64,000 bases of DNA from Takakia lepidozioides. Taxonomy: Eukaryota > Streptophyta > Takakiopsida > Takakiales > Takakiaceae. This document shows positions 1 to 11,459 of the stretch, piece after piece. The position numbers and the translations under genes were made by a program. Each line of letters opens with the position of its first letter. The stretch's first letter is position 1. Location: contig CM060731.1 in the NCBI GenBank assembly GCA_030704615.1, positions 63,964,756 through 64,028,755 of the forward strand, in the 5' to 3' direction. The notes under the pieces are model-generated. The model was not told the DNA's origin. It made no database searches and saw nothing but the letters and a program-made list of their open reading frames with translations.

Positions 1-1059
1 TTGTTGGGCAGCATATGGCTTCCTTGTTGAGTTGGGGGCGCTTCTAGTGGGCCGTGAGAGCTCAGGAGTGCAGAGCAATGGGGCTGATGGCTCCGCAGAA
101 GCCATAGCTCGTCGGCAGCAGGTGCAGGAGCAAACCCCAGCTCGGGGAGAGCTCGGGAACGTGTGGGAAAGCCGGGAACGCCTCGGGAACGCATGGGAAC
201 TCGTTGGGAGTTCCAGGGAACGCAGGGAATAATGACCGTGATGGACCGTTGGGGCGGTATCACGAGATACCACGAGCCCAGGTCATGATGGTTGACCGTG
301 ACCGTTGACCGTGACCGTTGGAAATCGTGGTGCGGACACAACGGGTGGGCATGGTGACCAGATCGTGGGGATGGCGGGCCGTGAAGGCTCGTGGGAGTGG
401 TACCACGGGTTATCACTGGGCAGCCCGTGGCCAACGAGTGCCTAGGGCGGGCCGTGAGGAGTAGTGGCGGTTAGAGCCACGGAAGGCCGCAAACAGAAAG
501 AGTGAAAATATATATATATATATATATATATCTTTTTTCACTCGTTTCGTGGGACCTTGATGGGGAGGCTGGGCTCTGAAGAACAACGGTTCTGAGCTAG
601 CTGATCCGGCAGAAAAGTCGGAATTGCCTCCCTGTTGCGTTTTAACAAAGGGGATTACTTCCCTGCAGGCAATCTTTTCGGGTTTTCAGCCCAGTTCTTA
701 ACTATGGGGGAGACCAGCCTGCAGGTAATTCCTTTGGACAGAATGTTGTTGGGGCCTATATGTACCTCTATTTGCTCCATTTTTTAACCTTCAGTGAATG
801 GCGTGGTTTCCTGAGGTGGTTCTATTCGGAGGAATGACTGGTGGACAAGAGGAGGCATTGGCGGACCCTATGGAGGCTTGCATGGGGCCTTGGAGGCCAA
901 GTTTCATGAGCTCGTGGAGGGCGGTTTGACGAGTGTCTACAGGATGCTCTCATGGTCATGCAAGTGAGAGAAGAGAGGGAAAAAGAGGGTGTTGGGATGA
1001 GAGCGTGCTGGGGATAGGCATTGCTTTAGCTTCCCTTCCTCGTAGCTTTCCACCTTCTC
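1..1059. other. No gene recognised; TA microsatellite
   Basis: I see no supportable gene. The first 480 bases are GC-rich and carry short imperfect repeats of a gaccgt(t/g) type, and a pure TA run lies at about 508-531. This stretch might include the 5' LTR or leader of the retrotransposon that follows, but it does not resemble either LTR recognised elsewhere in the window. Confidence 0.5.
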
Positions 1060-1536
1060 TGTAGGCCGAGACCTTTCCATAGGTGGAGGCAAGAGTCAGT
1101 CCGGGTTTGGGCTGGGTTGCAGGAGCGACACTGTGGAGTTGTTTTTGGTGTGGGGGAGTTGTTGTTTTCATTCTTGTCTTTGGATCCCCTCCACACCTGC
1201 ATGCTTGATTGTGCGCCATGCTAGTTTTGTGTGGGCGCTTGATTTTATAGGTGGTTGACTTGGGCTTGATGGCCGATCCAACCCTAGAGCATGTTGTCGA
1301 TGGTGAGGCTGGGTTGATGAGCAATCAGACCATCTTTGTTCTCTTGTGGTGAGGTTGGAGGTGATGACCAGCCAACCATAGGAGTGTCTGCGGTGGATGC
1401 AGGTACAGGTGCAGGCTTTGTTAGGAACCTAGTATTCCAAACCATAAGCCGCATCAGGTTCTCTACCCGGATACCTTGTGGAGAGGGGTTAGAGACAGGT
1501 TCATGACCGGTTGAGTGTCAGTTTGTCAACACGAAG
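1060..1536 (+). other. 5' leader of methyltransferase retrotransposon copy 1
   Basis: This non-coding stretch is alignable by eye with about 21390-21821, the region upstream of gag in copy 2. Shared blocks include one near 1190/21515 ending in cctgcatgcttga and the gaccagccaaccataggag block near 1360/21695. I found no LTR or primer binding site that I could defend, so the 5' end of the element is undefined. Confidence 0.6.
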
Positions 1537-4152
1537 GTGCCATTAGTTGCTGGGGAAAGTGTCGGTACGAGCACTAGCGATACTAGCGGGTATACGAGAC
1601 GAGGTGTGCGGTTTAGGCCACCTTCACCTCTTGTGTCTTCTACGGAAGGTTCTGATTTGGATTGTGAATCAGGAGGACTCACACCGGCGGTGCAAGTTGT
1701 TTCTTTGCCATTGTTGGGGGATGATGGAGGAGATGTATGGAGCCACCAAGGGGCCATGAAGGTACTCTGGGGCGGTGGGCACCATCGAGTTGGATGACTT
1801 TATCCAAGAGTTTGATAGTTGGTGTGACTTGCAGCAAATGCGTAATCCACAAATGTTTACGCCTTTTATGGCATGGAAGGGGCTGTTTCAGCACCTTGAG
1901 GGGCCGCCCATGGATGATTATCATGAGTTTAGGTGGGGGCACGATGTTGAGATTGAGGAGTGGAGGATGTACTGGTCACCCAACTATGTCTCCATCACTA
2001 GAGGGACAAGGGCAGCAGCCATACCGGCAGCTTCCACGAGCAGCAGTGGGACTAGTGGTATAGAGGCTACGACGTCCACCCAAGCTACTACTGCACCAGC
2101 ACCAGTGACGGTGCCTGCCTTCAACCCTGTTGTGGAGTTCTTCAAAGAGTTGAGAAGGAACTACCAAAAAGTGAGGATAGAGAAGTTGAGGAGCTTGCAA
2201 GAGTTCCAGAGGAAGCCTACTGAGAGCTTGAGGGAGGCTTTCACTCGCATGAGGCGCTTGATTAATGTAACCCAAGGGGTTACGGAGGCTCAGGCAGTCC
2301 AGTTTTGGTACGGGATATTGGACAAGGAGCTGAGGAGAAGGGTGCGGGATGCAACTCTCATACAAGCAGCCCAACCCACCTTAGCAAATGTGTTTTTGCT
2401 GGCAGAGCAGATAGAACTCAACATGGTGGAGGAACGAGTGGTCATGGTGGGATTTGCTAAGGAGGCACCACGGGGTAGTGGTGCTCCTAGCCAGCCACTA
2501 CCTCAACGTGCTCAAGGCAACAAGGGGGCTCAGGTGAAGCCCAGGGAAGGGTAGAGATGGCCTCAGATGCAAGGGTCTCTCCCTTCATTTGCTAGCCAAC
2601 AATGGGCGGATGTGGTGTGCTGGACATGTAGGGGACCCCATGTTAAGAAGGATTGCCCAGAGGGAGACAATGGTTTGGCACCAACACAGCCTGCACAGAT
2701 GCAGTGTGGGCATTGTGGCAAGTACGGGCATGGAGAAGCCTAGTGCTATGGTTCGCACCCTGATTTGCGCCCAGGCCAGTTCCAAGGGAACAATGGTGGC
2801 CGGCGGCGAGGTGGATCAGCAGCCCAGAGAGGACGAGGTGGTCAGGCCGCACGAGGTGCAGGCCAAAGGCAAGCTCAACATGGCCAAGGACGCGGAGGTC
2901 AGGGTGGTGACCAAGGCATGGCCAATCGGCTTCAGCAGCTAGAGCAGAGGCTTGCTGCTATGGCCACAACTCAGGTGGTACCGGCTCCAAGGCCGGATGG
3001 TCCACCTCCTACTCCTGAGGGAGGAGACATAGGAGGCATGGGATTCATGTGCAGGGCAGCACTACCACTAGTGAGGGGTGCCACTACCACTACCATTATG
3101 GGTGGGGCACCACTACCACTAGTGTTGGGCAACACTACCACTACCACTATGTGCGGGGCAGGACTACCACTAGTGCAAGTGGAGTCAGTTGCGGCAGTGA
3201 CTCGAGGAGCAACACGAGTTCCTGAGCCACGGGGTGCGGAGGTGGAGTTGGATCCACAACGTGGGGAGGCAAGCCGTCAGGCCAGGCTTCCTCAGTCATT
3301 CACATTGGCGGAGACAGTGTCGACGCCGTCTATGGTACCTAGTTCTTGCCCGACTGTTACTGAGGCGGAGGTTACTATGCCATTGGGGAGAGCTACACGG
3401 GCAGCACCACTACCTAGTGTTGCCAAGGCTACGGCAGCTAGTGTGTTGCTGGGGGCGGCCACAGCTGTGTGCCAGACTCCATTGTTCTCGGCTACCATGA
3501 TTGCGACGTCGGGGGTAAGACCAGCTGAGGTGTTCAGGCTGGCAGCTACACTCTGTGAGAGTGGGGAGGTTACTTCATCTTCTGCAGAGATAGTGGGAGG
3601 TGTAGTGCCGGAGGGATCCTCTGATGTGAGGGTCAAGACTGCCACGGCGGCACCATGGCAAGCATCAGCTGTCAGATTGATGGAGCTGCCAGCTAGGCCA
3701 GCCATTGAGCGCGCCATGGTGACACCTGGAGTTGTCATGTTAGACAACCAAAAGATGGCATTTTCTGTTTGAGTGGACCGGCAGGCAAGACATACCGGCC
3801 ACTGCAAGTCTTGTTGGACTCGGGAGCTCAGCCATTGATGTTGGGCAGAGCTGCTATTACAGGCTTGGGCCTCACGGAGGCGGATATGGAGTTGTGCCAT
3901 TTCGAGATACAGACATCTCTGGGAGGATCAGAGCAGGCTCGAGGCATGACACGGCGTGAGTTGGCTATCAGACTACAGCCGGATCATCCTACAGATGGCT
4001 CGGTGATGAGAGCCAAGGCCATTATGACAGACGCGGTCTCGTACGATGTCCTTGTTGGTGGGGCAGTGTTGTACCCCATGGGCTTCACCCTGGATTTTTG
4101 GGAGGAGTTCGCTTCCTATAGGCCTGGATGGCAGTCAGGGGAGGGCCGGCGT
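1537..4152 (+). pseudogene. gag-protease of methyltransferase retrotransposon copy 1 (5' half, broken)
   Basis: Decayed Gag and aspartic protease, homologous along its length to the intact frame at 21822-24479. The N-terminal part starts in one frame (from about 1537), the conserved Gag core continues in another (1775-2554), and the CCHC zinc knuckles (about 2615-2755) are cut by stops and frame changes. The basic and proline-rich region (2765-3772) leads into the protease (3769-4152), which keeps the D-S-G catalytic motif near 3820. Homology stops at about 4152, where a - strand Ty3 element begins. The missing continuation resumes at 18060, so the two segments are one element split by an insertion. 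It differs from copy 2 by a small in-frame expansion at about 3048-3180. Confidence 0.85.
3048..3180 (+). repeat. Minisatellite inside gag of copy 1
   Basis: Three imperfect units of about 55 bases each contain ccactaccactagt-like text and encode a Leu-Pro-Leu-Val plus Thr-rich peptide. Copy 2 has only a single unit (about 23400-23430), so the expansion happened in copy 1. Confidence 0.7.
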
Positions 4153-4575
4153 GTGCTTAGTACTAGCATGAATAAAAGTGCGATAAGCAAACAACAGAAT
4201 TGGAACAGCCATGTCCCACTTGTCAATCAAAGTCCCATTCTTCTCCAACATCTGACACATAGTCTTGTTAAAATACTCCGTTAAGCCATTGCATCGGGGG
4301 TTATAAGGGGCAGTCACCGCATGACTAGTATTCAAGTTAAACAAGACAATATCCATGAGTTGGTTACAAAACTCGGTACCTTGATCCGTGAGGATCCCAA
4401 TGGGACATCCGTGGCGGAGGATCACCTTGTCAAAGAAGAATTGAACCACTTCATCACTGTCCTTAGCAACCAATGGTCGGAGCTCAACCCATTTCATCAG
4501 GTAATCCGTGGCTACAGCAAGGTATGCATGGCCATTGGACGTGGGTTTGAGTGGTCCAACTAAATCTAAGCCCAC
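4135..4575 (-). pseudogene. Integrase catalytic core, - strand Ty3 element
   Basis: An rve-type integrase core is readable. The first Asp is in GLDLVGP near the start, the second is in LTDQGTEF, and the Glu follows in an NGLTEYFNK context (the usual ER is EY here). The frame ends in a HASTKHTP block, the conserved sequence just before the end of the core, and is then lost at the junction with copy 1. The zinc-binding domain lies just upstream in another frame (4566-4865). Confidence 0.8.
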
Positions 4576-4865
4576 CCTTGCAAAAGGTTCAGTGACAAGG
4601 ATAAAGGTAATGGAGCCTCGGTTCTAGGCAGTATGGTCTTAGCATGACAGGGAACACATCTAGCAATGAAGGCTGAAACATCCTTCACCAACCCTTTCCA
4701 AAGATATTGTTCTTGCAAACGTTTGACTGTCTTGGTAACCCCCAAATGTCCAGCATAAGTAGAAGCATGGTAAAGTTCAAAGCAAGGCAGGAACAGCGGA
4801 CCTAGGAAGGACTTCCACAGCAGATTGGCCTTCCAAAGCATCAACTTTGAACAAACGCCCTTCAC
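4566..4865 (-). pseudogene. Integrase HHCC zinc domain, - strand Ty3 element
   Basis: This segment keeps the H-x3-H...C-x2-C arrangement of retroviral-type integrases: HASTYAGHLG followed about 30 residues later by CVPCHAK. It is offset in frame from the core downstream (4135-4575) and from a short linker frame upstream (4777-5010), so the ORF is broken. Confidence 0.75.
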
Positions 4866-5240
4866 TTTCCCGGTGGGAAGGTAAGTGATAGTTAACTTGC
4901 CTCATAAGTAGCTTGGATATGCCACTTACGTGGGTGCCAGCCTTGCACCTATGGAGAAGAGCTTCGTAAAGTGGGTCATCCATGCTACAACCTTCATGGC
5001 CACACAACAACGGTTAGAGCAGGTGAAATAGAAAGTGTATGCCCTCGTGTTCTTCCTTTTAGGTATCTTATCATACTTTCAGTGGCTGCCTATGAAGGTG
5101 TGTGCAGGCCTTAGGAAATAGCTCAGCCCCTTGGTCAGGACAGAAGAATCAGGCAAAATGAACCAGACTATGTAAGGGACATAACTAAACCCAACAGGGT
5201 GTCCGCCACACTTTAATGCAGATTAGTACCAGCAGCAAAC

Positions 5241-5815
5241 CTAATGAACATCAAACTGAGCAAGATCCCAAGCATCTAGTAAATCTGCTGGGACATAAGG
5301 AAAATCCAAAAGGTGGCATAAAGCAAAAGGGTTAGTAATAGCAGGAGCAGGAATAGCTAGGTTGAGCTGTGGGAGAGGGAACAATAAGCAAGTCATCAAG
5401 GCTGGTGTAAGGGGCTGATCGCTTGGTTTCCCCATGAGTAAGGGTGTCAGCATTGATGTTGTCCTTGCCCCGCTTCTGGTAATCTTGAAATCATAAGCCT
5501 GTAGAATTAGCGCCCATCTAGCTAACCTCCCAGTTAGCTCCCTAGGAGTAAGCAAAGCTTTCAATGGAAGGTGATCAGTTTCAATTACAAAGGGGCATCC
5601 ATGAAGGTACTGGCGAAATACTTCACACCAAAAATTACAGCTAAGCCCTCTTTGTCTGTGATAGAGTAGTTGCGTTCATGTTTATCTAAGCATTGAGAGG
5701 CATAGGCCACGACATGTTCCCGCACATCATGAACCTGGCTAAGCACTGCAGAGACTGCCAAATCACTGGTGTCAGTTTGGTAACAGAAAAGGTAAGGTGA
5801 AGTCTGGATAAGCAA
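5241..5815 (-). pseudogene. RNase H region, - strand Ty3 element
   Basis: Two adjacent frames (5585-5815 and 5241-5564) carry RNase H of the Ty3 type. They include the DTSDLAVSAVLSQ start, the VVAYASQCLDKHERNY block and the RELTGRLARWALILQAYDF block. The frame change between them, and another upstream at about 5772-5815, make the gene defective. Confidence 0.8.
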
Positions 5816-7945
5816 GAACAGGGGCAGAAGTCAAGGCGATTTTGAGCTTTTCAAAGGCAGAGGTTTCAGCGAGGCCCCAAACAAAACGTACATTTTTGGA
5901 CAAGAGCCGAGTCAAGGGTGCGGTAATCTTTGTAAATTGAAAGATGAATCTGCGATAATAAGAGCCTAATCCAAGAAAAGCTTTGACACAGTGCTTGTCT
6001 TTGGGTGTGGGATACTCCCACATGGCTCGGATCTTGTTGGGATCAAGACTGATACCAGCAGCAGAAATGAGGTGGCCAAGAAAGTGTAGCTGTTCCATAC
6101 AGAAGTCGCACTTCTTTGCTTTAACTTTAAGTCATGCGGCACGAAGTCTGCATACCACTCTTTGCAAGTCCAACATATGAGCTTCAAAGGTAGTGAGTAA
6201 ACATTGATGTCATCTATATAAACAAGTGCACATTCACATCGTAAGTTACCGAGCACCGCATCCATCAGTCGCTGAAATGTAGTAGTGGCATTACAAAGCC
6301 CAAAAGGCATGATCTCAAACTGATACGTGCCCATCCTACATGTAAAAGCAGATTTTTCTTTGGCAGAGGGAGTGAGAGGTACTTGCCAAAACCCAGCATC
6401 AAGATCTAAGGATGAGGAAATTGTGGCACCATTGAGCTGATCTAATGTCTCATTAATGCAAGGAAGAGGGTACACATCACGTTTAGTAAGAGCATTCAAC
6501 CAGCGAAAGTCAACACGAAATCGAGTGGAGCCATCCTTCTTACCTACTAACACGATAGGGCTGGCCCACGGAGAGATAGAGGGAGTGATTACGCCTGCAT
6601 CAAGAATGCGGGTGATTTCCTCCTGGATGATCTTGGGTTCACGAACACTTTCCCGGTAGGCATGTTGTTTGACAGGGGAGCCATCAGTGACTATGTCATG
6701 TTGCAAAATATCAATTTTGCCAAGATCATGAGGACCACGGCTAAAGATATCTAGATTGCAGCGAATGAAAGAATGAAGCTGGTGCATCTGGGGAGAGGTC
6801 AGATGATCACCAACCTTAATGTCCTGGAGCACTTGCTGGAAATGAGCTTCCTGGTCAGGGGTCAGGCTGGGGCTGACAGCAAGACCACGATGAGCAGTAA
6901 AACTTTGTAGCTGGTCAACAGGGGAGTCAACTAACCCAATATTTTGCAAGCTGAGGGCTGACTGCACAATCGTTAAATTGGAGAGTGGCACGGCAGTCAG
7001 ACGTGCAAGCACTTGCCCTTTGCGGATGGAGACAGTAATGCGTTCAGGATTAGCAATAAGAAGCCGGGTTTCTCCTTTGAACCCTCGGTCAAGGACACCG
7101 GCAAAAATGAGGCAGTGTTTCTGCAATGCTAACTTCCGCCACCCTTCAATTTCTAAAAAATGACCCTCAGGACACAGAAATGCAAGACCTGTGGGAACAA
7201 TTTGCTGAGAAAAGGCAGGGATGACAAAGTCAGTAGGAGCCCTTAACAGAAGTGAATTTTTTGGTATAGGAAAGGGAGCACTGCCCTTGCTGCCAGGGGC
7301 AGGAAATTGCCATTGATGCAAGCAGTTATCCACAGGTTGGAATTGACTGAAACGAGACCAGCTGTAGGCCAGTCCCACTTGATCCCGCATTGCAGCAGCT
7401 TGCAACTTGGTTTTGGCATAGTTGGCCATAGATGTACTAGCAACCAAGGTCACAGGCGACAGATTGACTTTGTAAGGACTGCCCTCTCCGTTGTGCAGCC
7501 ACATCACATGTCCCATGATATCAAGGCTAGCTTCAGCCCCTTGCATCCAATCCAGACCTAACAAAAACTGTTCCCCAAGAGTGACAATACAGATCAGTAC
7601 CACACTTTTGCCACTAACTCTGATGGGCAAGGTGACCAAGCCTATAGGTTCATAAGCAGACCCATCTGCAATGGAAATAGACAAACCTTTGGCTGATTGT
7701 AGTTCAAGTCCTAAGATGCGAACCACACTGAGAGGGATGGCAGACATTGTACGCCATGTATCAATAATGCAGGAGAATGAAAGGTGACCAACATGACATT
7801 GGATCATCAACGGATGCACTCTGAGTTTGTTGACCTTGCGAAGGGCCTCACAATGTAGCAACTTGTGAAATCTTGAGATAGGACCGCACTTACCAAGGAG
7901 GGAGGGCTGATGAGACGATCGCCTGGCACCTTCACAAACGACCAT
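5772..7945 (-). pseudogene. Protease-reverse transcriptase, - strand Ty3 element
   Basis: The long frame 5966-7945 (659 codons) holds an N-terminal protease-like region and then the RT. The protease catalytic triplet appears as D-T-W (CIIDTWRTM, near 7755), not the usual DTG or DSG, so the protease is probably dead. The RT has a Ty3-type palm with a FRVDFRWLN block, MPFGLCNA and the YIDD catalytic motif at about 6215. After YIDD the frame shifts and the RT thumb and connection continue in 5772-6098 (LHFLGHLIS, GLGSYYRRFI). Confidence 0.85.
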
Positions 7946-8435
7946 TTTTGTTTAAAGCTCCCTTCTTCTCCTTTTTAAGCTGCTCAATTAAAGCTGGCAA
8001 ATCTGACTGATAAGGGCACCAGCGAGTATAGTGTTCCGTGGACTTACAGATCATGCAAGCGGATAACAAGGCTTTATTCACATACCTCGTGCCGGGTTGG
8101 GATTTGCCCCTAAAGCCACCCTGCTTGGGCTCTTGTTGATTCTGGCTAGAAGGATCAGATCTCGAGGCACGCCAAGTAGCCTCATTTTTCATCGCCAAGA
8201 ACTGTTCTTGGACGTCACTACGGAACTGGCTCAACTCATGAACCAACTTGGGCAGTAGCTGATCTGCAGTAATGGTCACCTCAGGATGCACATCAGCAAG
8301 GTTAGTGTCCTTACTAACAGCCAAAAATTCGTAGCCTTGAGAGGGGAGGGGCTCATGTCAGCCTTGGCCGCCTTCAATCTAAGTCGTTCCTCCAGTAAAC
8401 CTACCATTTCATCTTCATGGTGGTAATGTTGTTGT
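7932..8435 (-). pseudogene. Gag C-terminal fragment with CCHC knuckle
   Basis: The fragment reads through from the LTR junction at 8433 and ends just before the protease frame. A single retroviral-type zinc knuckle, C-x2-C-x4-H-x4-C (CMICKSTEHYTRWC), is present near 8055. The Gag N-terminus is absent: the sequence is cut at 8433 by the terminal CA of a - strand LTR, consistent with that LTR element having inserted into gag and then lost its other parts. Confidence 0.75.
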
Positions 8436-9469
8436 CGTGCGCATACATATTGCTACACAACTACATCGCTGTCCAAAACCACACAACACATGTGCACACC
8501 AAACACTAGACAACCACTAGTCACCACTAGTGCAACCACTAGTCCACCACTAGGTTGCCACTAACCACCACTAGTGCAGCCACTAGTCCATCACTAGGCT
8601 GCCACTAGCCACCACTAGTGCAGCCACTAGTCCAACCACTAGTCTGCCACTAGCCATCACTAGTGCAGCCACTAGTCCACCACTAGTCTGCCACTAGCCA
8701 CCACTAGTGCAGCCACTAGTCCAACCACTAGGCTGCCACTAGCCACCACTAGTGCAACCACTAGTCCATCACTAGGCTGCCACTAGTCCATCACAATGAT
8801 AAGGAAAGGAATGATACAAGCATACAAGCTCTCTCAAACTCACACATTTGCACATGAAAACATCACTCATATATTAAGTCGAGCCAAGTGCACCCCACGC
8901 CATGGGGAATCCACACTACGGCGCCATAGCTAGACGCGGTGAGGCTCAACTCGAGAAAGATGAGCCCACTGCAATCTACCATGAAGATAACCACGCCAGG
9001 TGCCCAAACATGTATTGGCCCCTGGATTGACACGTGGGTCAATCCCAAATGTCAATATATAAAAGCTAGCTATTTCCTAGCTAACTTCACACTAGTGGTA
9101 AAATAACTTGACAGCTGTCGTGCACATACGTATCGCTACACCACTACATCGCTGTCCAAAACCACACAACACATGTGCACACCAAACACTAGACAACCAC
9201 TAGTCACCACTAGTGCATCCACTAACCACCACTAGTGCAGCCACTAGTCCAACCACTAATCTGCCACTAGTGCAGCCACTAATCCATCACTAGGCTGCCA
9301 CTAGCCACCACTAGTGCAGCCACTAGTCCAACCACTAGTCTGTCACTAGTCCACCACTAGTCTGTCACTAGCCACAACTAGTGCAGCCACTAATCCAACC
9401 ACTAGGCTTCCACTAGCCACCACTAGTGCAGCCACTAGTCCATCACTAGGCTGCCACTAGTCCATCACA
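8433..9469 (-). repeat. LTR of a PHD-type Ty3 relative (family 2), about 1.04 kb
   Basis: On the - strand it starts TGTGATGGAC immediately after a purine tract (about 9472-9482) and ends GCGCACGACA, so it has TG...CA ends. Internally it is A-B-A': an approximately 363 base terminal block (9107-9469) recurs as 8433-8795, around a roughly 310 base centre. The A blocks are mostly minirepeats containing ccactagt (9190-9469 and 8515-8795) followed by a unique stretch (ggacagcgatgtag...). The same A-B-A' plan and unique stretch occur in the copy 2 LTR (29397-29924), so both belong to one superfamily although the rest has diverged. Confidence 0.7.
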
Positions 9470-9729
9470 ATCGCCCCCCTAGCTGGCGCTTAGGTCCCTC
9501 TAAGTCTAGGTAGCCACAAGATGTGATAGTGGCCATAGCCTCACTAAGTCCTCCACCACTGTCCCTACTACACTCACACTCGATAGATCAAGAGGCCGGG
9601 TACAAGAGTTGCCCCATCGTTAGTCTTCGTCTTGCAACATGTGAACTTGAGCCTGAGATCTCGGGTATTGACTCCTATGAGCTTGGCCTCTCATGTCTTG
9701 TTAGCTGCCACTAGTCATATCCACTGCCA

Positions 9730-10450
9730 CTATCCCAAGCAGTGTGGACATAACCAATCTCCATCAGGAACCCTCTCAAGTTGTGGTGTCAAGCATCCGA
9801 TGTGCCAACCTCTTGAGCATTGATCACACACCAGCATAGTGGCGGCACCACGAGCATGTCCACATAGCATGCAACGCAATCCTGCAGGTACCACTGCAAG
9901 GGTGGGATCTATCCTCCCATCCACATGTGGAAGGTGACATGGCGCACAATTACGCACATGGTCCTTCCATACCATGTCATCTCGACCTTCCAGAATCAAC
10001 ATTCCTGAAGGCAACACCTCCCTGACCCTTAGAATCACACGTCCTGCTGTGACATCCAAGGTCGTAGGCGCTGTCTACTGCAGATACACATAGTCCCCAT
10101 GGTAGAAACGCTGAACACCTGGCCGATATCCCCCTCCACGTATAGTGGAATACCTCAATGTGTCTCGGTGTTGGGCAATAGCAAGATTCTCAAAAGCCAT
10201 AGGCATGACTCTCTTGAACAACTCTGCCCGCTGGGCACATGCTTGTGTCCACACATCCGGATCATCAAGGTTGAGGACTACTGCAGCCTCCCTGCGAATA
10301 GACGCAGACAAATCTGGCTCTCAGCCAAAGAGAAGGAAATATGGTGAGAAGGAGGCAAGTGATGCTTGCTTGCTAAACCTGTAGCCCATGGCTAGCCAAG
10401 GTACCTGAAGATCCCAATCTCCTAGGTGTCCCTTTTGCAAGACTCCCAGT
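9730..10450 (-). pseudogene. Integrase C-terminal half with PHD finger, family 2 element
   Basis: This is homologous to the end of the frame at 27157-29136. Reading on the - strand, the post-core integrase region (about 10311-10450, with a stop) continues into a frame ending at 10075, and then, after a stop, into 9730-10059. The last part carries a C4HC3 PHD finger: CMLC, then CDQC, H-x2-C and a final CPHC, with spacing as in copy 2. Sequence upstream of about 10450 (RT, methyltransferase, gag) is absent. Downstream lie about 250 non-coding bases, the purine tract and the family 2 LTR. The PHD cysteines and histidine are all conserved although the surrounding DNA is diverged and broken. Confidence 0.8.
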
Positions 10451-10970
10451 ATGCAATCAACTCGTCCAACTGTTCTCCACTCAAATCAGTCTGAGTTCCT
10501 TGGGAAACATAAATCTTGTCCCCTTGTGTGCACAGGCTAAGAGAAGAGACCTGCCCTTCAATTACGTCCTCATTTCCCCCAGCCATACAAGGAGTACATC
10601 CACAGATTTGTCTCTCATATAGACCAGCACAGGTTCCAGAAACAGAATTGTGGATCTTTCATGGCACACTCACACTCTAAAAATTCCATAGATTTTTAGC
10701 AGAGTCCTAAAAACAAAAACCATGTCTAGATTGGTAGATTTCCCCTTTCTGCAGCTATCCCCTCAAAAACTGAGTCAAACAGAGCCCATTTGACAAAGAT
10801 ATGACCAACCGGGCTCTTAAACATAACACCTTTTTTTTTTTTCTTTTTTTTTTCTTTTTTGAAATAAGACAAAACAAATACAAAGAAAACCTTTTTTTTT
10901 TTTAATACTTGTCTTAGTTCCCTGTTCCCTGGTTATCTACGGGTTCCCAAACGTGTTCATGTAGTTCTCA
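10451..10970. other. No gene; low-complexity T/A tracts
   Basis: I see no coding signal. Poly-T tracts interrupted by single C residues occur at about 10830-10860 and 10891-10902. The stretch lies between the truncated integrase and unidentified ORFs. Confidence 0.5.
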
Positions 10971-11379
10971 CCACAGACTTACTACCCGGACTCGACCAAG
11001 GCGGTGGAGCTATGTCTCAAGTTGGTGGGCACCCTCTTCACGGAGGAGCCATTCCAGTTCCTACTCTCCAACGACATTGCAGTGCACTTCGGGGCATTCT
11101 GGGACAACTCCACAAAAATTTGACGCTGCTTCCACGGCCAACATTCTACTCGCCTTCAGATGGGAGAATATTGGAGGCGGTGACACTAAAACAAACTCTT
11201 TCTCATGGTCCACAAGACAGGCCTTGGCAAATGGCACTGATGTTGCTCAGCCTCGTAATGGCTTCCCGTCCGCAGGAGGTTTCTCTCATAGCATGAAGAT
11301 CATCGCTGCTGGCTTCACCTTTGCCGACGCAATTCTGGGTCTTCATTGTTCACTCAGTTTGAGAGTAGCTTTACATTAG
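10971..11379 (+). pseudogene. Unidentified coding remnant, + strand
   Basis: Between about 10975 and 11130 one frame reads as plausible globular protein (KAVELCLKLVGTLF, then SNDIAVHFGAFWDNSTK), and a second frame continues it to about 11360. The frame switch near 11120 suggests a decayed exon or small gene fragment. I do not recognise the family. It lies between retrotransposon debris and another unrecognised remnant on the opposite strand, so capture by a transposon is possible but not shown. Confidence 0.35.
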
Positions 11380-11459
11380 GGGCCAAGGCCAAGTCCAAGA
11401 TGGATCACCATTGCAGTTGCTAAAGAAAGCACATGGATGGCAGCGCGCTCCGCTGCTCT

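Larger units (their letters stand above)
4135..8435 (-). mobile_element. Ty3-type LTR retrotransposon, - strand, body without LTRs
   Basis: Reading on the - strand from 8435 to 4135 gives gag C-terminal part, protease, RT, RNase H, integrase zinc finger and integrase core in normal order. Several frame changes make it inactive. Its RT family differs from that of the methyltransferase element. The integrase ends abruptly after the core at about 4137, exactly where copy 1 gag-protease stops. The missing integrase C-terminus is at 17790-18056 on the same strand, on the wrong side of gag for a simple insertion. Gag is cut at 8433 by the end of an LTR of another family. Confidence 0.85.

Noticed and set aside
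1-1059. 5' LTR of methyltransferase retrotransposon copy 1
   Set aside because: It has no similarity to either LTR recognised in the window and no convincing TG...CA boundaries or primer binding site.
8515-9469. CRISPR-like array of short direct repeats
   Set aside because: The units are irregular, lack uniform spacers, and lie within an LTR of a plant retrotransposon.
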